From Chryseobacterium capnotolerans (GTDB lineage Bacteria > Bacteroidota > Bacteroidia > Flavobacteriales > Weeksellaceae): DNA of 64,000 bases. A model generated the notes under the pieces. That model saw only the letters and a program-made list of their open reading frames with translations, searched no databases and had not been told where the DNA came from. The translations under genes were made by a program, and so were the position numbers. Numbering within the stretch: position 1 is the first letter of the stretch; each line of letters opens with the position of its first letter. The stretch lies in the NCBI RefSeq assembly GCF_021278965.1, contig NZ_CP065589.1, forward strand, positions 3,911,001 through 3,975,000. Direction: 5' to 3'. Positions 53,466 to 61,359 of the stretch are shown piece by piece.

Positions 53466-54248
53466 TAGTCTGAAAAAATTTCTAGTGGTTTCTGTTGTTT
53501 CGTCTGCTACTTCAGAAATGCTGATCTTCTTCAAGTGGCCAATCGTCTGTGCTACATAAGGAAGAAATGAGGGTTCATTTCGCCTGTTCTGCATCCTCGG
53601 CATATTCTTCGGAAGCATGAAAGGGGCGTCTGTTTCTATCATCATTCTGTCCAGCGGGACATATCGAATCACTTCTTCTAAATGTTTAAATCTTTTTTCA
53701 TCGCTGATGGCTCCGGTAAATCCCAGATAGAATCCTTTGTCCAGATATATTTTAGCTTCATTCAGTGTTCCGGTAAAACAGTGTACAACAGCTTCCGGCA
53801 GCTGAGAAAGATAATCATCTGTGATTTCATTAAACCTTTTAAAAGCTGATCTTTCATGGAGAAAAAGAGGTTTATTCACTTCTATTGCCAGTTCCAATTG
53901 AGCTTTATAGCATTTTTCCTGTATAGGTCTTGGTGAAAAGTCACGATCGAAATCCAATCCGCACTCTCCTACTGAAATCACATGATCCTGTTTCAAAAGC
54001 TTTCTCAGTTCATTAATGCTTTCATGATTAAAAGACTTTGCATCGTGAGGATGAATTCCTGCTGTTGAAAATAAAATATCAGGATAATCTTCTGCAATTG
54101 CTGCGGATTCTTTACTTCCGCGGACGCTTGTTCCGGTGAGGATCATATAGTCTACTCCATTATCCAGAGCTCTATTAATGACTTCTTCTTGTTCGTTGTA
54201 GAACTGTTTATTGGTCAGATTGATGCCAATATCAATGTATGTATTCAT
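53463..54248 (-). CDS. tatD: TatD family metal-dependent nuclease
   Basis: The 261-residue protein has the TatD-proper opening YIDIGINLTNKQF, the metal motifs ILTGTSVRGS, STAGIHPHDAKSF, VGECGLDFDRDFSPRP, LHERSAF, VHCFTGT and METDAPFMLP. E. coli TatD is a 3'-5' exonuclease on DNA and RNA. It is the last gene of the 58.4-53.5 kb minus-strand run, with a tRNA-like element and a REP-like repeat between it and the preceding gene, so co-transcription is uncertain. Confidence 0.92.
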   Translation of the reverse strand: MNTYIDIGINLTNKQFYNEQEEVINRALDNGVDYMILTGTSVRGSKESAAIAEDYPDILFSTAGIHPHDAKSFNHESINELRKLLKQDHVISVGECGLDFDRDFSPRPIQEKCYKAQLELAIEVNKPLFLHERSAFKRFNEITDDYLSQLPEAVVHCFTGTLNEAKIYLDKGFYLGFTGAISDEKRFKHLEEVIRYVPLDRMMIETDAPFMLPKNMPRMQNRRNEPSFLPYVAQTIGHLKKISISEVADETTETTRNFFRL

Positions 54249-54276
54249 TTGTTTTAAATTTTTGTGTTATTTAGTC

Positions 54277-54410
54277 AGGCTGGAAGATGGGAGTTGGAAG
54301 ATGGAGGTTATGAAGGTCATAGAGAATTGATATTACATTTTTTATCATTACTTTTATTCATAATACCCCTAAAAGTAAATTCCAACTTCATTCTTCCATA
54401 ATTTTTAGTT
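54277..54410. repeat. REP-like inverted repeat, GGAAG family copy 4
   Basis: CTGGAAGATGGGAGTTGGAA followed by GGAGGTTATGAAGGTCAT at one end and TTCCAACTTCATTCTTCC at the other; very similar to the copy at 58482. Confidence 0.6.
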
Positions 54411-54418
54411 TTGAAAAA

Positions 54419-54492
54419 CAGAAACAAACCGGGATCGAACCGGCAACTCAGCCTGTGCTTGGCGTGTTTTTCCAATTAAACTACTGTTTCTG
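54419..54492 (-). ncRNA. tRNA-like element 3
   Basis: Acceptor-like stem of 9 bp (ACAGAAACA/TGTTTCTGT), D-arm GTTT...AAAC, T-arm GCCGG-TTCGATC-CCGGT. The anticodon arm is weak (GCC-AAGCACA-GGC, only three pairs) with A at position 33. Read as a tRNA it would carry GCA, but it is not a normal tRNA-Cys. It lies between the repeat-protein gene and tatD. Confidence 0.6.
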
Positions 54493-54502
54493 TATATATT
54501 CT

Positions 54503-56425
54503 TTATGATTCAGCCTCCAAAAGGTTGAAATATTCTGAAGCGGTTAAAGGTCTTATATTACCTTTTGGAAGTACTTGTGATTTCAGTTCACAAATTAACA
54601 AATCTCCCTGTCTTTTCAGACATTTTATATGAGGAATAATATTTTCATGAACCCTAAATGTAGAAGCGATGGCAGTCAGTGCATTATCTTTATACTGAGA
54701 TTCTATCCATAACCAGTGTTCTTCTGCTGTAGATGGGCACCAACATTTTACAGCATAAGAATGCCGTTCTCTTCCCCAAAGTGAGAGCCTGAACTTTTCA
54801 TTTTCTACTTCATACACTTCGTAATGATTAGTTCTCCGCACCGGTATCTTATTTCCGTTCTTATCATATTCAAAATAGTTGATCAAAATCTCCTCCTGAT
54901 TAATCTTTTTTGCTTCCAACTTTTCCATTAATGTTCCCACTCCCAGATAGCTGAAACAGAAAAGTCTGAACTCTCTGTCATAGTGGGTAAAAAATTCTTC
55001 ATATCGGATAGCTCCTGTTTCATCCCATATTTTCTCGATATTCTTTAGGATCTTCATAAAGTTGGGTGAACTGTAATTAATCCATTCTCTTTCATATTCG
55101 CGGGTAAGAAAATTTTGAAAACTTTTATGTCTCAATTTTAATATGGAAACCAGTTTTTTCAACGGAGAAAGAGAATGTTGATATATATTGGGTGATCTGA
55201 GTCGTGAAATATTGCATTTATTCTTTGTAACATATAGATTTTCCTTCACCTTAAAATAAATCTGGTCAGCAAGATCCTCTAAACCATCGTGCTCATTATA
55301 CATATAATGCCCAATCTTTTTTAAAGAAGGTAGTTTTGAACTCTTCTGTTTGTCCTCCATTAAATACCCGATATATTCCAAAGATTTGAAGTTGAAGCTT
55401 GTATTACTGCTGACAACACCTTCAATTCTCTTCAGATAGTCGAACTCACAATATTTGTTCATCATCAGATTTCCCACTTCCTCAATATTTTTCGCAAGGA
55501 TCTGATGGGTATAGAAACTTTTCTTCACGATCTTCAATTCAGTCAGATAACAGGTTTCAAAACCATAATTCTGAAGATCTCCGGAAACCTCTCTCAGAAA
55601 CGGAAACTCCGCTCCTGCATGCTGTCTGATAAAAACGCTTCCCGATTTTTCCAATACAGGAAATTTCACATAAGAATTATTTTTGATTTCAATATTTCCT
55701 ACTATTTCGTTAAGCTCAGGAAGGCACAATTTAGTTTTATCTATGATCAAATTCCCCACAATTTTTTTCAGCCTTGCAAAATCAGGCTCAAAATCCGGTT
55801 CTTTCTTTTTCCGGGCTTCAATTTTAAGTTGACCACGAATAAATTCAAGATTAGGAAAAGAAACATTGCTACCCAAAACATTAATCTTTCCACGGATTTC
55901 CTGATGCAGAAAAGTAATATCATCAGCAAAAACATCTACATTGAATACTCCGTCTTTCGGTAGAAAATCAACCTGATATTGGTGATTGATAACAATGACT
56001 CTTTTTATATCATTCAGCTTTTTACCCGCGGCATATACATCTGCATTTTTCAACTCAATACTTCCATCAATTTTTATTGAGTTTTTGAACACAAAATTGA
56101 GGATACATTTAAAGTCTCCCTTTACTTTTTCAAGTTTATCCAAAACTGCAGGACCGTGCATAGCAAAACTTCCGCCTATTGTCTTAAGCTTTGGAAGAAT
56201 ACAGTTTCCTGCATCTATAGAAAGATTCCCGCTGATGTTCACCAGATCAGGGAAGCTACAGCCTTCACCACGTAATAGCAGATTTCCTTCTATTTCAGTA
56301 AAACCAAACGTCATATTTTTTGCATAGATCTCTATGGATGCATATTCACCCGGAAGTATATTATCCAAGTCTTCTTCAGAGAATATCTTATATCTTTTTG
56401 TGGTATCAGTCGTATGCATTTTCAC
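54503..56425 (-). CDS. large leucine-rich-like beta-solenoid protein
   Basis: The 640-residue protein has about 15 repeats of roughly 20 residues such as CSFPDLVNISGNLSIDAGNC, ILPKLKTIGGSFAMHGPAVL, KFPVLEKSGSVFIRQHAGAE, resembling a right-handed solenoid. The C-terminal 200 residues (WINYSSPNFMKILKNIEKIW, VKCWCPSTAEEHWLWI) may be a separate domain, perhaps DUF6745-like. No signal peptide. It overlaps the preceding gene by 20 bp. Function unknown; in this operon a binding scaffold is likely. Confidence 0.7.
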   Translation of the reverse strand: MKMHTTDTTKRYKIFSEEDLDNILPGEYASIEIYAKNMTFGFTEIEGNLLLRGEGCSFPDLVNISGNLSIDAGNCILPKLKTIGGSFAMHGPAVLDKLEKVKGDFKCILNFVFKNSIKIDGSIELKNADVYAAGKKLNDIKRVIVINHQYQVDFLPKDGVFNVDVFADDITFLHQEIRGKINVLGSNVSFPNLEFIRGQLKIEARKKKEPDFEPDFARLKKIVGNLIIDKTKLCLPELNEIVGNIEIKNNSYVKFPVLEKSGSVFIRQHAGAEFPFLREVSGDLQNYGFETCYLTELKIVKKSFYTHQILAKNIEEVGNLMMNKYCEFDYLKRIEGVVSSNTSFNFKSLEYIGYLMEDKQKSSKLPSLKKIGHYMYNEHDGLEDLADQIYFKVKENLYVTKNKCNISRLRSPNIYQHSLSPLKKLVSILKLRHKSFQNFLTREYEREWINYSSPNFMKILKNIEKIWDETGAIRYEEFFTHYDREFRLFCFSYLGVGTLMEKLEAKKINQEEILINYFEYDKNGNKIPVRRTNHYEVYEVENEKFRLSLWGRERHSYAVKCWCPSTAEEHWLWIESQYKDNALTAIASTFRVHENIIPHIKCLKRQGDLLICELKSQVLPKGNIRPLTASEYFNLLEAES

Positions 56426-56852
56426 TAATTTGAGTTATTGGATTATATTCCTGCTGGATATACTTTACAAAATATGGACTTTCTACACGTAAGACTTTAT
56501 GTTCATCATGGATAATGAAGGCATCTTCCTTAATAAAAAATGTTTCAGTACTGTCTTCACTGTCAACCACTCTATAGCTTGAAGCTTTCATCATATGCTG
56601 ATTGCTCGTTTTTTCAAGACAATATTCTTGGTAATTCTGAGTGTATTCACTGAAATCTTTAATTTTTTTTATTTTCTCATCTATCCTTCTTTCTACAAAC
56701 GTTATTGCAGAGCTAATCTCAGCATTAGGAACTATATCCCTTTCTTCTTTCTCTTGTACTTTGACCAGTTTTTGAACTGCACCCCGTTGTATCGGAACAG
56801 GTATCTGGATTTCATCGATAATATTGAAAAAAATTAATAATCGTTTGAACAT
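56406..56852 (-). CDS. hypothetical protein, 148 residues
   Basis: The start is placed at MFKRLLIFFNII (56852) because a longer in-frame start at 56903 would lie inside tRNA-like element 1. The protein has an Arg/Lys/Glu-rich helical middle (VQKLVKVQEKEERDIV, RRIDEKIKKIKDFS) and a beta-rich end. It overlaps the solenoid gene by 20 bp, so the two are coupled. No family recognised. Confidence 0.6.
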   Translation of the reverse strand: MFKRLLIFFNIIDEIQIPVPIQRGAVQKLVKVQEKEERDIVPNAEISSAITFVERRIDEKIKKIKDFSEYTQNYQEYCLEKTSNQHMMKASSYRVVDSEDSTETFFIKEDAFIIHDEHKVLRVESPYFVKYIQQEYNPITQISENAYD

Positions 56853-56868
56853 GGTATTATTTTTTAAA

Positions 56869-56946
56869 AGTAAAAGAAAACCGGGATCGAACCGATAATG
56901 CACTCTGTAGGAATGAGTTTTTCCAGATTAAACTATTTCTTTTACT
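56869..56946 (-). ncRNA. tRNA-like element 1 with 11-bp acceptor
   Basis: AGTAAAAGAAA/TTTCTTTTACT gives an 11-bp perfect acceptor-like stem, four more than a tRNA. D-arm GTTT...AAAC, anticodon-like hairpin CATT-CCTACAG-AGTG, T-arm ATCGG-TTCGATC-CCGGT. Not a normal tRNA; isotype cannot be assigned. Confidence 0.62.
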
Positions 56947-56957
56947 ATATTAGGTTG

Positions 56958-57029
56958 TGAGATAAGCAGGACTCGAACCTGCAACTCATTTTAGCATAAT
57001 GTGTTTTTCCATTTTAATACTATTATCTC
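56958..57029 (-). ncRNA. tRNA-like element 2, GCU-like anticodon
   Basis: Acceptor GAGATAA/TTATCTC, D-arm-like TATTAAAATGGAAAAACA, 4-bp anticodon stem CATT-ATGCTAA-AATG, T-arm GCAGG-TTCGAGT-CCTGC. The anticodon would be GCU (Ser), but it lacks the long variable arm of tRNA-Ser. It begins 10 bp after the SDR stop. Confidence 0.62.
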
Positions 57030-57038
57030 CATTTGAAT

Positions 57039-58403
57039 TTACCAGGTATGAATTTTATAGTTTTTTAATAAAACTCCGCTGAAGTAATTCCCTTTTATTC
57101 CTTCTCCGATTGGATGCAGAATTCTTGCCGCTCCATCTACAGAATCCAATGGCGGGATATACCCCTGTTCAAATTGCTTCTTTCTTAAACTTTCCTTGGC
57201 TCCCGTAGAAATCCAACCTACATCTACGGCACTCATATAGATCTGATCATTTTCAAATTCTCTTGCTGAGGTAAGTGTCATCATATTGAGCGCTGCCTTC
57301 GTCATGTTGGTATGTGGATGAAACACCGTTTTATTTTCATAGCTGAATATCCCTTCCGAAGAAGTCACATTGATGATAAATTTTTCTTTAAAAACTGAAT
57401 TTTTCATCAGAGGCTTCAATTCCTTAATCAGAAAATAGGGTGCTATATGATTAATGAGATTTACCTCTACCAGTTCATACATTGATACCTCTTCCAGCGT
57501 AGAATTCCAGCTCGTCTTCTCTCTGTTATCTACAGGCTGTCCGAAACGGGTAAGCTCAACCTGAGTTGTTTCATTCTGGGCATATTCCAGTTTTGCCGTT
57601 TCATTTGAAATTTCTGTACGATTTGGTATCAGATGCTGAAGGTCTGTAAAATCAATCAGTTTTTCCTTTTCACGTTTGATGATCGAAAAATAGTATTCAT
57701 CAGGATATTTAATCGTCTGAGCAGCATTATTGATCAGGATATCGAGCGTATCAAAATTTAATTTATAGAAATTTATAAAATCCTGAATAGCCTGAAGATT
57801 TCTCAGATCCAGCCCATATATCCAAAGTCTGTCTTTCCAGTTTTCATAGTCTGTTTCCTGCTGTATAAGCTCCATAGCAAGTGCCGGGAAACGGGTTGTC
57901 AAAACCAAATTAGCTCCGCTTCTCAATAATTTCAATGCAGTGGCAAAACCTACTTTTACTCTTCCTCCTGTCAGGATCACATTTCGTCCTGTAAGGTCTA
58001 CCTTTTCAAAACGTTTTTCATAGTTTTCTCCGGCACAAACCGGACATAATCTTGAATAGAAAGAATGAGCATACTGATAACTTTGATTACAGCAGTAGCA
58101 GTTTTTGGGAATTTGAAGTTTAGTGAGCTTCATCTCATCTTTTTCATCGTCATAAAAAGCAGAAACTCCAGCCAATGCTTTCTGCATCAACACAGAACCA
58201 GAATTTATAGTGAGATCATGAGATTTCATCTCAGAATAATGCCCACTACGGCTCTGCTTCCTGGCATTCTTATGTATTTTCGTTATCAGTCCTGAAAATA
58301 TTTCATTATCAGGATTCTGAAAAGGATCATCTTTCAAAGCAAAAAGTACCTTGAGGCATATTTCCCATTCTTCCGTTGAAAATCTTTGTTCTGATAAATT
58401 CAT
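57039..58403 (-). CDS. SDR oxidoreductase with N-terminal zinc ribbon
   Basis: The 454-residue protein has a zinc-ribbon-like pair CYCC (102-105) and CPVC (120-123) before an SDR domain: cofactor loop TGGRVKVG (145-152), LDLR, ILINNAAQ and a TSSEG...K-type active-site region. SDRs oxidise or reduce alcohols/ketones with NAD(P). The ribbon plus a roughly 140-residue N-terminal extension is unusual for SDRs. Its promoter is a TGCGTA-type element shared with rsr and the Y RNAs, so it belongs to the same regulon. Confidence 0.85.
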   Translation of the reverse strand: MNLSEQRFSTEEWEICLKVLFALKDDPFQNPDNEIFSGLITKIHKNARKQSRSGHYSEMKSHDLTINSGSVLMQKALAGVSAFYDDEKDEMKLTKLQIPKNCYCCNQSYQYAHSFYSRLCPVCAGENYEKRFEKVDLTGRNVILTGGRVKVGFATALKLLRSGANLVLTTRFPALAMELIQQETDYENWKDRLWIYGLDLRNLQAIQDFINFYKLNFDTLDILINNAAQTIKYPDEYYFSIIKREKEKLIDFTDLQHLIPNRTEISNETAKLEYAQNETTQVELTRFGQPVDNREKTSWNSTLEEVSMYELVEVNLINHIAPYFLIKELKPLMKNSVFKEKFIINVTSSEGIFSYENKTVFHPHTNMTKAALNMMTLTSAREFENDQIYMSAVDVGWISTGAKESLRKKQFEQGYIPPLDSVDGAARILHPIGEGIKGNYFSGVLLKNYKIHTW

Positions 58404-58422
58404 TGTTTCAGTTTTATGTGGA

Positions 58423-58459
58423 CAAAATTATGATAATGGTACGCAATCTTTTTACGCAG
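58423..58459 (-). promoter_or_regulatory. TGCGTA-type promoter of the SDR operon
   Basis: Minus strand: CTGCGTAAAAAGATTGCGTA (58440-58459), 9-bp gap, TAATTTTG (58423-58430). Leader about 12-15 bases. Same layout as at 16144, 16357 and 19364. Confidence 0.85.
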
Positions 58460-58481
58460 TAGAAAAATATTAGCTAAATAG

Positions 58482-58633
58482 GTTGGAAGATGGGAGCTGG
58501 AATAAGGAAGTTATAAAGGTCATAAAGATCAATTCTATTCCTTTTTTACATCCTTAAAATCTATAAAAAGATGATTAGAAATTTCACGGCAAAGAGTAAC
58601 TCCCAGCCTCATTCTTCCCGCTTCCAGACTTTT
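58482..58633. repeat. REP-like inverted repeat, GGAAG family copy 5
   Basis: TTGGAAGATGGGAGCTGGAA...GTTATAAAGGTCATAAAGAT at one end; CTCCCAGCCTCATTCTTCCC and GCTTCCAGAC at the other. Confidence 0.6.
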
Positions 58634-59290
58634 CTACTCATTGATAAATTTTTCCAGAAACCCTATCAGCTTTGTTCCACTGTGGCTCCAGCGAATTCCG
58701 TGCCCCTCTTTTTCCCGGACTTCAAACACCAATTCGTGTTTATAATGAAAGAAGACATTCCACCAGGTTTTATTTTCAAGGATGTACCGAATTTTCTGCA
58801 TCACTTTTTCCTGTTTCTGCTTATTATTTCCTTTTACTTCGCCCCAAAAATCATCATCATTCATTCTTCCGGTATGTTTTTCCCAGGCACGTTGGGCAAT
58901 GGTAATTTCTTCGTTAAAGGACTTCTGGCAAGCTTCAATCAAAACAGAAGTTAGGGGCGGGACTGCTGTTTCATCACGAATACTTGCTGAGGTTAGCCTT
59001 TGCCCTAAAACAATCAGCCAGTCTTCAAATGATATTTTTTCCAAATACTTTGCTTTAACCTCATCAGTGTCATTACAGGTAAAGATCTTGACAAACTGAT
59101 TAAAGACTTTTTCCCTGTCAATACTTATTTCTTCATTAAAATAAGGCAGATTCCAGTCCAATATTTTATCCTGAAATTTTTGAATGTTTTCATCCAACAT
59201 TTTTAAATGCTCTTCTACCAGAATAGGCTTATACTTTTCCTTCCATTCATCTGAAATGAAAGGAATATAGTGTTCAAACTTATTGATCAT
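58634..59290 (-). CDS. hypothetical protein, 218 residues
   Basis: Charged helical protein with no recognised domain. Features include ISFEDWLIVLGQRLTSASIR near the middle and a C-terminal HELVFEVREKEGHGIRWSHSG. It overlaps the upstream DUF434-like gene by 11 bp, so the two are co-translated, and lies just upstream of the SDR promoter. Confidence 0.65.
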   Translation of the reverse strand: MINKFEHYIPFISDEWKEKYKPILVEEHLKMLDENIQKFQDKILDWNLPYFNEEISIDREKVFNQFVKIFTCNDTDEVKAKYLEKISFEDWLIVLGQRLTSASIRDETAVPPLTSVLIEACQKSFNEEITIAQRAWEKHTGRMNDDDFWGEVKGNNKQKQEKVMQKIRYILENKTWWNVFFHYKHELVFEVREKEGHGIRWSHSGTKLIGFLEKFINE

Positions 59291-60005
59291 AACATTGTAT
59301 CAAATTAACAGATAAGTTTTCTTCCTTGATCAGATAGCCGATGAGGTTAAACCATTCTTTGCAATGATCCAAAATCCAGGCATCTGAAGAAATAATTGTT
59401 GCTGCGCTTTCTGCCAGAAACTTATCGGGGCTAAACTCAAGTTCGGCCTCCCAGTTAAGTTGATTTTCCACCGCAGCATCAAGAACCATCTGCTTAATTC
59501 TTCCGCTGTTGGAAACCGGCTGGTCAAAAATCCAAACCAATTTCTGAACCTGGCTTTTCTGAAAAAACATCCCCACAAGTTCTATGGCTCTCTGGGTCTG
59601 GTTGACCCTCTTATACGTTCCATGAACACCGGAGAGATCTCGAAAACAACCATCAACCCCTTCAAAAATATAGGCTTCTGACAATAAACTTTCCAACAGA
59701 ATCAATACATTGAAGCCATCAAGGTAAACGGTTTTCTCTTTCAGATCTGATATTTTCTGCTGTTTCTGCTTTCTGTCATAAATTTGTTCTTCAGATGCTG
59801 ATGCACCACGCAAGACTTGTATCTGTCGTGTTTTCAATCTATATCTGTTTCCAACAAGATCAGACGCCGCTTTTTCGGCATATCCTCTTGTGAGTAAATA
59901 CTGCATATCCTGAACAGCCAATTTCAGCTTGCTGATCTGTTTTTCTGAACCGAACAGCATATCATCGCCTGTATTTTTTCCGCGGTTTCTGTTATTCATA
60001 CTCAA
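59280..60005 (-). CDS. DUF434/DUF5616-like protein (PIN-like)
   Basis: The 241-residue protein has a DUF434-type N-terminus (KLKLAVQDMQYLLTRGYAEKAA) and then YLDGFNVLILLESLL, VDGCFRDLSGVHGTYKR, LVWIFDQPVSNSGRI and TIISSDAWILDHC. The spacing of acidic residues (Asp in DGFN, FDQP, SSDAWILD) is PIN-nuclease-like, so an RNA-cleaving role is possible but unproven. First gene of a two-gene unit. Confidence 0.72.
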   Translation of the reverse strand: MSMNNRNRGKNTGDDMLFGSEKQISKLKLAVQDMQYLLTRGYAEKAASDLVGNRYRLKTRQIQVLRGASASEEQIYDRKQKQQKISDLKEKTVYLDGFNVLILLESLLSEAYIFEGVDGCFRDLSGVHGTYKRVNQTQRAIELVGMFFQKSQVQKLVWIFDQPVSNSGRIKQMVLDAAVENQLNWEAELEFSPDKFLAESAATIISSDAWILDHCKEWFNLIGYLIKEENLSVNLIQCYDQ

Positions 60006-60386
60006 AAATAGAGTTTTTAAAGATAAAGTTCTCGCAGATTTTGCTGATTACGCAGATTTTTCGCAATCGCCTACTCAATGTGAAAACTATAGACACAAAT
60101 ATCAATAATGCTTTTCAGAAATGTCATAATCTCATATTGTACAAAGAATATATTCTCTAATATATAAAGGAGAAGACTTAAAAAATAATTAAACACAAAA
60201 GGCACAAAAGATTTAAACACTTAAGAGATTTTAAGTTAAAAGCTTTGAGTACAAAAAGTACACAAAAGTTTTTGAAAATCTTTGATTTTCATATCCTCAA
60301 TCATCTGCGAAATCTGTGTTCTCTGCGAGATAATAGTTTTTTTCATAAGGCAGTTTATTGTACTTTTAAGGAAAATACGCCAAGTC
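60006..60386. other. 381-bp spacer with dispersed repeats, no clear gene
   Basis: TCTCGCAGATTTTGCTGATT followed by ACGCAGATTTTTCGC (60031-60067) repeats the motif at 19.47 kb. The rest, including ATCATCTGCGAAATCTGTGTT, is repeat-like. Confidence 0.45.
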
Positions 60387-61241
60387 ATGAAAATAAAGAA
60401 TCCGTTTTTATTTGTTTTAGTATGTTTCTCTTTTTGCCTTTTAAGCTGTGAAAATAAAACGAAAGAAAAGATGATTAACCTTGCAGGTCTTGGTAAAAAC
60501 CATGAAACCCTGAAAAATGTTGATAACTTTGATAAAAATACTAAAACGATTCACGTACTTGTTGCCTTATGTGATAATAAATACCAAGGAATTGTTCCGG
60601 TTCCGGAAAAAATAGGAAACGGACAAGATCCTGATCAGAACTTATATTGGGGAGCAGCTTATGGAATCCGTACTTTTTTTAAAAAGAGTAAGGAGTGGAA
60701 ACTTTTAAAGGCTGAAAAAAAGGATTCAATAAGGATGGAAAGGCTTATTTTTCAGCACACCTCAAAGAAAGATTATTACCTGGTTGCTGATGCTTATGAC
60801 GGGCAATATATCAAAAATTGCACAAAGGACTTTTTCTATAGCAGTTCAGGGCAGATGAAGGATGTACTTTCTATTAATAATACCAAGATTGGGTTATACG
60901 GCAATTCCAAACTCATTTCTTATATAGGACATGACGGATTAATGGATTTTCAATTATCAGAATCTTTTAAAAATACAGATGGGCAGACTAGAGACTGCAT
61001 CATTTTAGCCTGTTACAGTAAAAAGTTTTTCTCACCTTTATTACAGGAAACGAAAGCTAATCCTTTGGTTTGGTCCAGCCATCTGATGGCTCCTGAAGCC
61101 TATATTCTGCATGATGCTTTAACAGGCTATCTCAACAATGAATCAGGTGAAGAAATCAGAAGCAAAGCAGCACTGGCCTATTCAAAATATCAGAAATGCA
61201 GTGTAAAAGCGGCTAGAAATCTTTTGGTGACAGGCTGGTAA
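60387..61241 (+). CDS. lipoprotein of unknown function
   Basis: Start chosen at MKIKNPFLFVLVCF (60387), since the signal peptide with lipobox Cys21 (FCLLSC) must be at the N-terminus; an upstream in-frame ATG at 60282 would bury it. The 284-residue protein has HVLVALCDNKYQGIVPVPEK near residue 55 and YGNSKLISYIGHDGLMDF, which suggest an exported binding or peptidase-like fold. No family assigned. Outer-membrane or periplasmic. Confidence 0.75.
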   Translation: MKIKNPFLFVLVCFSFCLLSCENKTKEKMINLAGLGKNHETLKNVDNFDKNTKTIHVLVALCDNKYQGIVPVPEKIGNGQDPDQNLYWGAAYGIRTFFKKSKEWKLLKAEKKDSIRMERLIFQHTSKKDYYLVADAYDGQYIKNCTKDFFYSSSGQMKDVLSINNTKIGLYGNSKLISYIGHDGLMDFQLSESFKNTDGQTRDCIILACYSKKFFSPLLQETKANPLVWSSHLMAPEAYILHDALTGYLNNESGEEIRSKAALAYSKYQKCSVKAARNLLVTGW

Positions 61242-61330
61242 TATCATATTATTCAAACCAATAGAGAATTGGTTATATTTTTTACAACAAAAGAGATATT
61301 TTATACAACAGTTTTGATAGGGATTAGAAA

Positions 61331-61338
61331 TAAGTTTG
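61331..61338 (+). promoter_or_regulatory. -7 box of the DUF4822 gene
   Basis: TAAGTTTG fits TAnnTTTG and covers a TTG that could be mistaken for a start codon, so translation begins at 61360. Confidence 0.65.
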
Positions 61339-61359
61339 CAAAGACTTAAAAATACCCTT

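Noticed and set aside
56853..56903. Longer start at 56903 for the 148-residue protein
   Set aside because: The extra codons lie within tRNA-like element 1.
61336..61359. TTG start at 61336 for the DUF4822 protein
   Set aside because: The codon is inside the -7 promoter box; the signal peptide begins at 61360.
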